From Prevotella sp. UBA2746 (GTDB lineage Bacteria; Bacteroidota; Bacteroidia; Bacteroidales; Bacteroidaceae), in NCBI GenBank assembly GCA_002353555.1, contig DEJO01000051.1, positions 8,788 to 27,757 of the forward strand: a stretch of 18,970 bases of DNA, in the 5' to 3' direction. This document shows, piece by piece, positions 1 through 6,872 of the stretch (its first letter is position 1; every line of letters starts with the position of its first letter). Below the pieces are notes generated by a model. The model ran no database searches and was not told where the DNA came from. It was given only the letters and a program-made list of their open reading frames with translations. A program made the translations under genes and the position numbers.

Positions 1-19
1 TTCGCTCCCTCTCTCTTTG

Positions 20-54
20 CTTTACTCCCTCCTTTCGGGAGGGACGGTGGGTTT
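20..54 (-). repeat. GC-rich hairpin directly after the Ig-repeat protein gene, REP-like and possibly a terminator
   Basis: A 7-bp perfect stem, TCCCTCC (26-32) with GGAGGGA (38-44), has a 5-nt loop. Read on the minus strand it begins a few bases after the TAG stop of the Ig-repeat gene. The stem is followed by mixed purines, not a U-tract, so it is a weak candidate for an intrinsic terminator. It resembles the hairpin that follows the BACON lipoprotein gene at 5759-5789: in both, CCCACC sits next to the stop codon and a CCCTCC / GGAGGG stem follows. I read both as members of a dispersed REP-like family that settles at gene ends. Confidence 0.5.
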
Positions 55-1785
55 CTACTTAACCACTACTTTCTTTCCATTGACGATATAGACGCCCTTC
101 AAGCCATTCAGCGACTCACCACTCTTGCGTACCTTTACGCCGCCGATGGTGTAGACATCGCCCTTCAAAGTCTTGCCTTCGCTGACTACACTGCTGATAC
201 CTGTTGCGGCACCTTCAGTACCATAGACCTTAATAACCATCTTCTCGTTCTTGGCACCATCAGCATTCTCAACGACACCAGCCGGGATGATGAAATAATA
301 GGCAATACCTTCTGCCGTGAAGTTGACTGGATCGTCCACAGCATCACGGCCTTCCAGGATAACCGTCTTCGTATCAGAAGACTCGACAAGTGCCCAGTGG
401 TCGATAGGGAGAACTTCGCCGTCCTCACTACCCTTGCGCAGTTCTACCGCCGGTTTAGCAGCAACAATCTTGGCTGCCTCTTCGAAGGTAATCTCAAGAC
501 GCGGGAATACAATACCGAGGAATCCCTGCATAACGCCACCTTCCTCTGGATAGATGCTCGTCGGGTTGAACGCAGTTGCAGGAGCATCCGGACCGTTGAG
601 TTCGATAACAATCTCTTCGTTCTGGTCGCCGTTAGCATTGGTAAATGTACCTCCACTGATGACGAGGAAGTACTTGTCGCCAGCCTGAATGTTCAGGTTG
701 TCTACAAAGTAGTCCATATCCATTGCGAAGACCTGTACCTTCGTCTTGTCAGAGCCTTGGCTGAAGTTCCAACCGCCATCAGGTACATACTCGTCGCCGT
801 CCTTGCTGCCCTTGTAGAGCTTCACGTTGCTGCCGATCAGTGCTGACGTTGTCTTCACCTCGCTGTCGAAGGTCAGTTCGAAACTGACAGGAGCGTAGCC
901 TTCATAAACAGCTCCACTGAAAGGATCAGAGCTGAGCAGCTTCACAGGCTCAGCGACAACCTGTTCCGGTCCGTCGAGTTCGATTACGATTTCTTCGTTA
1001 GTACCATCTGCAGCATTGGTGAAGGTACCCTCACTGATGACGAGGAAGTACTTGTCACCAGCCTGAATGTTCAGGTTGTCTACATAGTAGTCCATATCCA
1101 TTGCGAAGACCTGTACCTTCGTCTTGTCAGAGCCTTGGCTGAAGTTCCAGCCGCCATCAGGTACATACTCTTCACCGTCCTTGCTGCCCTTGAAAAGCTT
1201 CACGTTGCTGCCGATCAGTGCTGACGTTGTCTTCACCTCGCTGTCGAAGGTCAGTTCGAAACTGACAGGAGCGTAGCCTTCATAAACAGCTCCACTGAAA
1301 GGATCAGAGCTGAGCAGTTTCACAGGCTCAGCGACAACCTGTTCAGGTCCGTTGATGGTCAGCTGTATTTCCTCGTTGGCAACCTCCGTAGCGTTCTTGA
1401 CAAGACCTGCCGGTACGACGAGGATATACTTGGCACCAGCCTCAGCGGTGATGTACTGCACACCTTCGAAATACTCGTCGAGGGAGTAGATGTAAACGTT
1501 CTTCTTGCCGCTTTCCAGGTTGACACTCCAAGAGCCTGCCTCCGGAGCAATCTCGTTGGCTGCATCAACGCTATTCTTATAGAGTTTGATGTCGCCTACC
1601 TTGGTATTGTCGAGCGTCAGCGCTTCGCTGAATTTCACGGTAAATGTTGCCGGGAACGAACCATCCTTGACGCTACCGTCCTCCGGGTCGAAGCCTACTG
1701 GAGTCAGACCCTGTGCCCATGCACCCACCGATGCAAGCATCAGCATGAGTGCCATGAGCATTGATTTACGAAATGATTTTTTCAT
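55..1785 (-). CDS. Exported Ig-like (SbsA/Big_5-type) repeat protein with C-terminal sorting-like tail
   Basis: A 576-residue exported protein of unknown binding target. Residues 1-25 are a signal peptide (KK/RK start, hydrophobic stretch, cleavage about AWA/Q). Four Ig-like modules follow at about 27-145, 146-271, 272-397 and 398-525. Each carries a 'DKYFLVI...G.F.NA.G..NEEI' pattern typical of SbsA/Big_5-like bacterial Ig domains. Modules 2 and 3 are nearly identical (period 126 residues). Residues about 526-576, with 'VYTIGGVKV' and ending 'GVYIVNGKKVVVK', resemble the type IX secretion C-terminal sorting tail; this is inferred from pattern only. It lies 19 nt downstream of the BspA-type LRR gene, which has one related Ig module and a related tail, so the two are probably one transcript and work together at the cell surface. 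No enzymatic motif is visible. Export is much surer than the function. Confidence 0.85.
   Translation of the reverse strand: MKKSFRKSMLMALMLMLASVGAWAQGLTPVGFDPEDGSVKDGSFPATFTVKFSEALTLDNTKVGDIKLYKNSVDAANEIAPEAGSWSVNLESGKKNVYIYSLDEYFEGVQYITAEAGAKYILVVPAGLVKNATEVANEEIQLTINGPEQVVAEPVKLLSSDPFSGAVYEGYAPVSFELTFDSEVKTTSALIGSNVKLFKGSKDGEEYVPDGGWNFSQGSDKTKVQVFAMDMDYYVDNLNIQAGDKYFLVISEGTFTNAADGTNEEIVIELDGPEQVVAEPVKLLSSDPFSGAVYEGYAPVSFELTFDSEVKTTSALIGSNVKLYKGSKDGDEYVPDGGWNFSQGSDKTKVQVFAMDMDYFVDNLNIQAGDKYFLVISGGTFTNANGDQNEEIVIELNGPDAPATAFNPTSIYPEEGGVMQGFLGIVFPRLEITFEEAAKIVAAKPAVELRKGSEDGEVLPIDHWALVESSDTKTVILEGRDAVDDPVNFTAEGIAYYFIIPAGVVENADGAKNEKMVIKVYGTEGAATGISSVVSEGKTLKGDVYTIGGVKVRKSGESLNGLKGVYIVNGKKVVVK
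595..1350 (-). repeat. Tandem duplication of one Ig-like module (2 x 378 bp)
   Basis: Codons 146-271 (973-1350) and 272-397 (595-972) are two head-to-tail copies of 378 bp. By eye they differ at only a few percent of positions, and several synonymous positions agree over long runs. The duplication is in frame and the copy boundary falls in the 'GPEQVV' linker. The near-identity points to a recent duplication or ongoing gene conversion. Modules 1 and 4 of the same gene are much more diverged. Confidence 0.92.
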
Positions 1786-1804
1786 GTTATGTCTGTTAAA
1801 TAGA

Positions 1805-3769
1805 TTATTTTACGATGATTTTCTTTGCCTTTCCGTTGGCGAGCTTCACAATCTGGAGACCTTTCTGCGAAGCGCTTACCTTCTGACCGCTGACGTTATA
1901 GCGTGCAACAGCCTTGGCATCGGTACCGGCATTGTCTGTTTCTACCTGCTCGATGGCGGTGTCGATAACGGTACCATTGCCATAGTAGCCCAGATAGAGG
2001 TGCTCGTTCATGTCGCCGGCAGCATTCTTCACGACACCTGCCGGAATGGTGATGTAGTATACCTTGTCCTTTTCCGTGAGGAAGTAGTCGGTATATCCGT
2101 CAGCATCCAAAGCGAAGACGGACAGCGTGTTGCCTTTTTCTACCGTTGCCTTCCATCCGTTGGAGAAGGTCATAGAAGCCATATACGGATAGTTGACGCG
2201 CAGACCAATCTCCGGATTCTCGTTGACGAGGGTGATAGGCTCTTCGAACTGCACCTTGAAGAGTGCCGGTTGGTACTGTTCCAGAATACTTCCCATGACG
2301 GGGTCGGCACTGACAGGAATGAGAACACCGGTCGCCATCTCCTCAATCTTCGAGTAGTAGTTGGGCCAGTAGTTGTCTAAAGCCTCGTCGCCACTACCCA
2401 TCTTGCTTGCCTTGTAGTTGTCGGCACAGCCCTTCGGCACGTAGAGCGTGAAGTCGGAAGTGAAGACCTCCTCATACTCGGAAGCTTCTACCAGATAGGG
2501 AGGCATTGAACCCTTGCAGGTCACCTTCGTCAGGTTGTTGCTGTAGATGAAGGCACGCACGTCGATGGCCTGCACGCCGGACGGTATCTCCACCGTCGTC
2601 AGGTTGGGACACTGTGCGAATGTTGCCTCGTAGATATATACAAGGTTCTCAGGCAGCACGACACTCTTGAGCTGTGTACCGGCAAAGCACTGCTCATCAA
2701 TGTAGCTGATGCTGTTGGGCAGGTTGATTTCAGCCAACGGACTTTGCAGGAAAGCGCCGTAGCCCAGAGCACGGATGCCTTCCGGCAAGGTCACCTTCGT
2801 GACAGAACTGCCCCAGAAGGCACCACCGTTGACGCCGAGGCATCCGTCCAGAACCTTCACTTCTTCCACGTCAATCATAGGCACAGCATACAGCACACTG
2901 TTGTCCTTGCTGTACAGGATGCCGTCAACCACGTGGAAATTTTCGTTGGCTGGGTCTACCGTATACTTAGAGATGTCGGTCATGGCGAATGCACTCTCGC
3001 CGATAAACTCCACATTGGCAGGGATATTGATTTCCTGCAACGGCATGCGCAAGAAGCATTCTATTCCGATATAAGTCAGCGTAGAAGGTAGCGTCACGTG
3101 TGTAAGGTCGAACGTCTTATTGTAAGCATACTCACCGTTGACGAAAGCTCCGTCGCCCAGATAGCGCAGACCCTCGTTCAGCTTCAGTTCCTTCAGCTTC
3201 GTACTGAGCAAGAACGCACTGGAAGCAATGGTGTCTACCGAAGCAGGTATCTCCAACGACTCGATGGCATTGCCGTAGAAGGCACTGGCACCGATATACT
3301 CCAGACCTTCATTCAGCTTCAGCGTCTTCAGCTTCGGACTGGATGAACTGCCGAAGAAGGCACTGTCACCGATGCGCTTCACCGATCCGGGAATCTCAAG
3401 ACTTGTCAGCGCCTTACCCGAAAAGGCGTACTTTCCGATGGTCTCGATACCGTTCTCCAGCGTCAGGTTGGCAATGGAGCTGTAGTAGAAAGCCTTGTCA
3501 CCGATGGTCTTCACCGTTCCCGGTATCGTCACCGATGTAGCGTCAGAGTACAGATAGGCCTCATCAGCGATAGCGGTCACTGTGTAGGTCACCCCGCCGT
3601 TGACTACTTTAGAGGGAACGACTAATGTTGTAGCCTTAGTGTCACCCTTGGTCAGCGTCACCTCACCCTCGCCTGTCACCGTATAGGTCGTGTTATCTAC
3701 CGTGAAAGTCTCTTGGGCAGACACTCCTAAAGCGGCAAAGGCACACAAAAAGAGTAGAATTTTTCTCAT
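1805..3769 (-). CDS. BspA-type leucine-rich repeat surface protein with Ig-like module and sorting-like tail
   Basis: A 654-residue exported protein. Residues 1-18 form a signal peptide (cleavage about VSA/Q). From about 60 to 430 there are roughly fifteen BspA/LRR_5 repeats with the pattern 'L..V.IP..V..IG..AF', for example 'VTIPGTVKTIGDKAF' near 80-94 and 'LEIPGSVKRIGDSAF' near 124-138. About 482-602 is an Ig-like module related to those of the next gene ('SADPVMGS', 'SVFALDADGYTD', 'YYITIPAGVVKNAAGDMNE'). The end, about 615-654, resembles a sorting tail ('ARYNVSGQKV', 'GKAKKIIVK'). BspA-type LRR proteins of oral Bacteroidales and spirochaetes bind fibronectin or fibrinogen and mediate adhesion; that role is family knowledge, not shown here. 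It is the first gene after the terminator at 3968-3998, with its own promoter at 3892-3899. Confidence 0.9.
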   Translation of the reverse strand: MRKILLFLCAFAALGVSAQETFTVDNTTYTVTGEGEVTLTKGDTKATTLVVPSKVVNGGVTYTVTAIADEAYLYSDATSVTIPGTVKTIGDKAFYYSSIANLTLENGIETIGKYAFSGKALTSLEIPGSVKRIGDSAFFGSSSSPKLKTLKLNEGLEYIGASAFYGNAIESLEIPASVDTIASSAFLLSTKLKELKLNEGLRYLGDGAFVNGEYAYNKTFDLTHVTLPSTLTYIGIECFLRMPLQEINIPANVEFIGESAFAMTDISKYTVDPANENFHVVDGILYSKDNSVLYAVPMIDVEEVKVLDGCLGVNGGAFWGSSVTKVTLPEGIRALGYGAFLQSPLAEINLPNSISYIDEQCFAGTQLKSVVLPENLVYIYEATFAQCPNLTTVEIPSGVQAIDVRAFIYSNNLTKVTCKGSMPPYLVEASEYEEVFTSDFTLYVPKGCADNYKASKMGSGDEALDNYWPNYYSKIEEMATGVLIPVSADPVMGSILEQYQPALFKVQFEEPITLVNENPEIGLRVNYPYMASMTFSNGWKATVEKGNTLSVFALDADGYTDYFLTEKDKVYYITIPAGVVKNAAGDMNEHLYLGYYGNGTVIDTAIEQVETDNAGTDAKAVARYNVSGQKVSASQKGLQIVKLANGKAKKIIVK

Positions 3770-3891
3770 GATACTTTAGAAATTTGATTGTTGATAATGA
3801 TTGATAATGATTTTCTGACTATTTCTATCGACGTTTCCATCAATATGTTTCTTTTTGTTCACGTTTTCACGATACAGGCTGCAAAGTTATA

Positions 3892-3899
3892 TAAAAAAT
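3892..3899 (-). promoter_or_regulatory. Predicted Bacteroidetes -7 element (TAACTTTG) for the LRR protein gene
   Basis: The minus strand reads TAACTTTG, a match to TAnnTTTG. It sits about 120 nt upstream of the LRR start codon and about 70 nt beyond the terminator of the preceding unit. A -33 TTTG is not clear at the expected 19-21 nt spacing. The leader includes a short direct repeat, TGATAATGAT twice (around 3790-3811), of unknown role. Confidence 0.5.
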
Positions 3900-3967
3900 A
3901 GCAAATAGTCTACATTTAGTAACAAAAAATTATATTCCTTGATTCCTCAACCTCACAAATAGGTATG

Positions 3968-3998
3968 AAAAAAACCACTGCTAAGGATAGCAGTGGTT
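3968..3998 (-). terminator. Intrinsic terminator after the FISUMP gene
   Basis: On the minus strand the 11-bp perfect stem AACCACTGCTA / TAGCAGTGGTT (3988-3998 with 3973-3983) encloses a 4-nt loop (3984-3987) and runs into a tract of seven T. It lies about 65 nt after the FISUMP stop codon. It is the clearest intrinsic terminator in the window and separates the FISUMP unit from the LRR/Ig unit. Confidence 0.92.
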
Positions 3999-4060
3999 GA
4001 CGTAGTGTGAACGGGGTGTTTCATTCACAAGAGGAATGACAACACGCCAAGTGGGTTGAC

Positions 4061-5236
4061 TTACTTACGGATGCAACGGATGTAGTGACCATACTGGTAG
4101 CTGTGGTTGAACGGCTTGCCGCCATCGTTGCTGTTGGAGAGGGCGACGGAGTTATAGATGATCACGACGGCGAGGGTAGCCCCACCGAACTGCGTGTCGG
4201 TATACTTGTCGGGCGTCCAATAGGTGGCACGCGACCACTGGCTCTCGTCGTCGGTCTGGCTGGTAGAGACGAAGAAGCCGCCCGGCTTGACGTTCAGACC
4301 GCTGAGGTTGTCGCCGTTGCCCGGAGTGTCGTTCCACTCATACTGCGACTTCACCTTGCGCGACTGACCAGTAGCGAGGTAGTCCTTCATCTTCTGCCAG
4401 TCGGCGATGGTCGTCACAGCCCAGCCTTCGGGTGCCAGCTTGTCGCTGATGGCAGCATATCCGTTATACATGGCTCCCCAGTCGGCAAGGATGTCGGCAT
4501 CGTCGGTGAAGACGTGGTAGCAAGGAGTGGTGGCAGCATTCCACTGGGCACCCTGCTGGGCGGCATACTTCGTGATGGGGGTGCCGTCGTTCAGCCGGTC
4601 TGCCCGCAGGTTCTGCGCCATCCAGTACTGTGTTCCTATCTTCACGATGTCGTATTTCTCCTCGCTATTGCCGCGAACGTCGGTCAGGACATAGTCCTCC
4701 TGAGTGGTGGCAATGATGTCGGTCTGGGTGGTAGCGGCTACAAACTTGCCGTTCTCCAGGAAGATTTCATACGGCATACTGAGCGAACCCGGTGTGTAGG
4801 TGCAGGTGTTGGCATCGAGGTTCCAGACCAGCGAACCGCCGTCGTTGGCGGTGAAACCGCGTGTGAGGTCTGCCTTACCGTCTTCGCCGATGGGATAGAA
4901 CACCATCATGCGCTTGTCGACGTCGCCGGTACGGATGTACTCATAGCAGAGTTCTGCCACCTGAGAGCTCCCTGCCATCACCTTGATGACGCAGGGATCG
5001 GTGTCAGCCATCGGGTCGTCGAGGGCAGGAACGTCGATGTGGTAGGTCTTGTCCGTAAGGATGTCGGGCACGACGACGGGCTTTTCCTCGGCTTCAAACC
5101 ACAGGCTGTCGATGTCGGCAATCTCAAAGGTGTGGACGGTCTTGTCCTTCATCGTCACATGAAACTTGGACGGTGTCTGTGCCTGCACGCCCCAAGCCAG
5201 TGCAAGGCATGCTATGGTCAATAGGATCTTCTTCAT
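4061..5236 (-). CDS. Exported FISUMP-domain protein
   Basis: A 391-residue exported protein. Residues 1-19 are a signal peptide (cleavage about VQA/Q). Residues about 24-47 hold a short module ('DKTVHTFEIADIDSLWF') also seen in the upstream neighbour. The C-terminal half, about 195-391, fits the Fibrobacter succinogenes major paralogous (FISUMP) domain: 'DIVKIGTQYWMAQNLR' (196-211), 'LAPEGWAVTTIADWQKM' (267-283) and the characteristic final 'YIRCIRK'. FISUMP domains are widespread in exported Bacteroidetes and Fibrobacter proteins, with no settled biochemical role. Its ATG follows the upstream stop codon with no gap, so translation is probably coupled. A long antisense reading frame covers almost the whole gene, but the signal peptide and FISUMP motifs on the minus strand decide the strand. 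No sorting tail is evident; the protein ends at the FISUMP motif. Confidence 0.9.
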   Translation of the reverse strand: MKKILLTIACLALAWGVQAQTPSKFHVTMKDKTVHTFEIADIDSLWFEAEEKPVVVPDILTDKTYHIDVPALDDPMADTDPCVIKVMAGSSQVAELCYEYIRTGDVDKRMMVFYPIGEDGKADLTRGFTANDGGSLVWNLDANTCTYTPGSLSMPYEIFLENGKFVAATTQTDIIATTQEDYVLTDVRGNSEEKYDIVKIGTQYWMAQNLRADRLNDGTPITKYAAQQGAQWNAATTPCYHVFTDDADILADWGAMYNGYAAISDKLAPEGWAVTTIADWQKMKDYLATGQSRKVKSQYEWNDTPGNGDNLSGLNVKPGGFFVSTSQTDDESQWSRATYWTPDKYTDTQFGGATLAVVIIYNSVALSNSNDGGKPFNHSYQYGHYIRCIRK

Positions 5237-5671
5237 TTACTTACTGATTTTAAAGGTTTTGTGTGTTGATTTTACGATGTAGACACCCCTGGGCAGTACC
5301 GAAAGACGGGTGCGAAGCTGAGAGCGGTCGGCAGAGATACCGGTAAGCAGCCGGCGACCTTGCAGGTCGTAGACATCGGCTTTGGCCTCTGCGACGGGCG
5401 TGTCGGCAGCCACCGCCTTGATAGCAGTAGCGGCATTCTTGAACTTGATGGCGCGCACGGCAGACATGTTGATGGTACGTGCACTCCCTGTCGAGAGGCT
5501 GTGTACCAGGATGTCGGCATCGGCGAACGTCATCTTCAGCACATCAGAGAGCTGGATGGTCTCTGCTGCGCTTCCGTCCTGATAGACAATCTCCATCTGG
5601 TCTTGTGCCTGAGCAGCAAGCCCTATGGTCGTCCAAAGCAGGAGCAGACACATTCGTTTAAGCTGTTTCAT
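5237..5671 (-). CDS. Small exported protein with C-terminal sorting-like tail
   Basis: A 144-residue exported protein that I cannot assign to a named functional family. Residues 1-22 are a signal peptide (cleavage about AQA/Q). Two similar short modules follow at about 26-49 ('YQDGSAAETIQLSDVLKMTF') and 53-77 ('TGSARTINMSAVRAIKF'), each fitting 'x-G-x4-I-x-[LM]-S-x-V-x-x-[IM]-x-F'. Residues 97-144 ('VYDLQGRRLL', 'LPRGVYIVKS', 'HKTFKISK') look like a type IX secretion C-terminal sorting tail. The gene therefore seems to be little more than signal, two short modules and tail. It abuts the FISUMP gene without a gap. Its own promoter is not evident; GC-rich hairpins and a heptamer repeat lie just upstream. 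Confidence 0.8.
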   Translation of the reverse strand: MKQLKRMCLLLLWTTIGLAAQAQDQMEIVYQDGSAAETIQLSDVLKMTFADADILVHSLSTGSARTINMSAVRAIKFKNAATAIKAVAADTPVAEAKADVYDLQGRRLLTGISADRSQLRTRLSVLPRGVYIVKSTHKTFKISK

Positions 5672-5690
5672 ACGTTTAAGTGTTAGTTAA

Positions 5691-5725
5691 TTCACAATTC
5701 ATAATTCACAATTCACAATTCACAA
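5691..5725 (-). repeat. Heptamer tandem repeat, five units, in an intergenic spacer
   Basis: The plus strand reads TTCACAA, TTCATAA, TTCACAA, TTCACAA, TTCACAA with exact period 7. On the transcribed minus strand each unit carries TGA. Because 7 is not a multiple of 3, consecutive TGAs fall in successive reading frames. It sits between the BACON lipoprotein and the small sorting-tail protein. Similar short-period repeats occur at 15119-15158 and 17633-17667. Confidence 0.9.
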
Positions 5726-5727
5726 CA

Positions 5728-5789
5728 CCCCCTTTAGGGGGCTTGGGGGCTTTCCCCTCCCCTCCCCAGGGAGGGGTCGGGGGTGGGCC
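5728..5789 (-). repeat. GC-rich double hairpin (REP-like) abutting the BACON lipoprotein stop codon
   Basis: Two hairpins lie here: CCCCC (5728-5732) with GGGGG (5737-5741), and CCCCTCC (5759-5765) with GGAGGGG (5770-5776). The region directly abuts the TAA stop at 5790-5792. Translated on the minus strand it gives the phrase 'RPTPDPSLGRGG', which I recognise as a typical spurious peptide from dispersed Bacteroidetes intergenic repeats. There is no U-tract. It may weaken read-through from the SusCD operon or protect mRNA 3' ends. It resembles the element at 20-54. Confidence 0.7.
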
Positions 5790-6857
5790 TTATTTCTCCT
5801 GGATGAAAGGCTGATAGAAGCCCACTACCGACTGCTGAATCCAGTTTTGGGCAGTTGCAGACTGACGGTTGAAGAGGTCGAAGGTGATGTAGAAGTCCTG
5901 CTTGTCCTCCGTAACGCCGTCGTTCATGAAGTCGCCGCTGATGCCTTCTCCGTCTGCATTGTCGAGTACCGCAGTCATCGTGGCACCCGTGTTCCACGTG
6001 TAGCCGGAAGCCATCGACAAGATACCAGAGAACATGAAGTAGCGCTGGTAGCGTCCCATGTACTCTCCGGCATGGATGGTGAGCGAGAGGTCCTCGGCAT
6101 TAAACGTTACAGGCAGCGTCCAAGGCAGGTTCGGCATGGTGCTGGTGAGCAGGCAGGTTCCGTCCTCGCTCTTTGTCAGCTGAGCCGGCAATGCATTGAT
6201 GACATGCTGCCCCGTGGAGCTGTCGTAGACGAAACCTCCTATGTAATACTCCTTGCCTACGATGTCGGCAAGGGCACCCTGCTTGATCTGGATGGTCTCC
6301 TCGATGTTGCCGGCTTTGTAGGTGAACTCTCCTGAGCGGATGGTTCCCGACGTGTTCTCGGCAACGTTCAGTGTCAGCTTGCCGTCGGTATAGGAACCCG
6401 TTATCCAGTCTGCCGACGTAGTCACCTGGATGGGCAGCGTGCTGGTAGTGGGATACTCACGGGTGTAGGCAGCATCGTCGAGGACAAGCAACGACTCTGT
6501 CTCTACGTCGAAGACGATACCTTGCTGCTGTACGGTGACGGTGATGCTCTCGTCGCCCGACCAGATGGTGAGCAGGGAGGCACGTCCGTCGAGCTTGTCG
6601 TTCTGGGTGACGGTGACGGTGATGGTCGTACCGGAGTAGTTCACCGTACACCAGTCCTTGGCAGACTCCACCTTGGTGATGCCGTTGGGAGCCTGCACCT
6701 CTACCGTACCTTCGCCTCCGACGGCATCGAAGAGCACGGTCTGGTAGTCGATGGCGAGCGTAGAGGTGACGGCGTATGGATTCGTCGTGTCATCGCCGCA
6801 CGAAGTAAATGCCATCGTGCAGGCGGCTATCAACAATATGCTAAATATCTTTTTCAT
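5790..6857 (-). CDS. BACON-domain surface lipoprotein
   Basis: A 355-residue lipoprotein. The signal peptide ends in lipobox FTSC with Cys20 as the lipidated residue, followed by GDD, an acidic stretch often seen in surface-exposed Bacteroidetes lipoproteins. Two BACON-like beta-sandwich domains are visible: about 45-113 ('SAKDWCTVNYSGTTITVTV', closing 'VTVQQQG') and about 135-194 ('TSADWITGSY', closing 'IQIKQG'). The 'S.DW' and closing 'QQG / KQG' are the BACON hallmarks. Residues 197-355 form a C-terminal domain I cannot name. BACON domains were proposed to bind glycans or glycoproteins, but often act only as spacers. It is the fifth gene of the SusC/SusD set, 15 nt after the DUF4302 gene. 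I infer a ligand-binding or scaffolding accessory of the importer. Confidence 0.85.
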   Translation of the reverse strand: MKKIFSILLIAACTMAFTSCGDDTTNPYAVTSTLAIDYQTVLFDAVGGEGTVEVQAPNGITKVESAKDWCTVNYSGTTITVTVTQNDKLDGRASLLTIWSGDESITVTVQQQGIVFDVETESLLVLDDAAYTREYPTTSTLPIQVTTSADWITGSYTDGKLTLNVAENTSGTIRSGEFTYKAGNIEETIQIKQGALADIVGKEYYIGGFVYDSSTGQHVINALPAQLTKSEDGTCLLTSTMPNLPWTLPVTFNAEDLSLTIHAGEYMGRYQRYFMFSGILSMASGYTWNTGATMTAVLDNADGEGISGDFMNDGVTEDKQDFYITFDLFNRQSATAQNWIQQSVVGFYQPFIQEK

Positions 6858-6872
6858 CTGTCTAAAGTGTTT

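Noticed and set aside
4085..5224. 379-codon open frame on the plus strand covering the FISUMP gene
   Set aside because: The minus strand encodes a signal peptide and recognisable FISUMP motifs; the plus frame has no family resemblance and is a compositional shadow.
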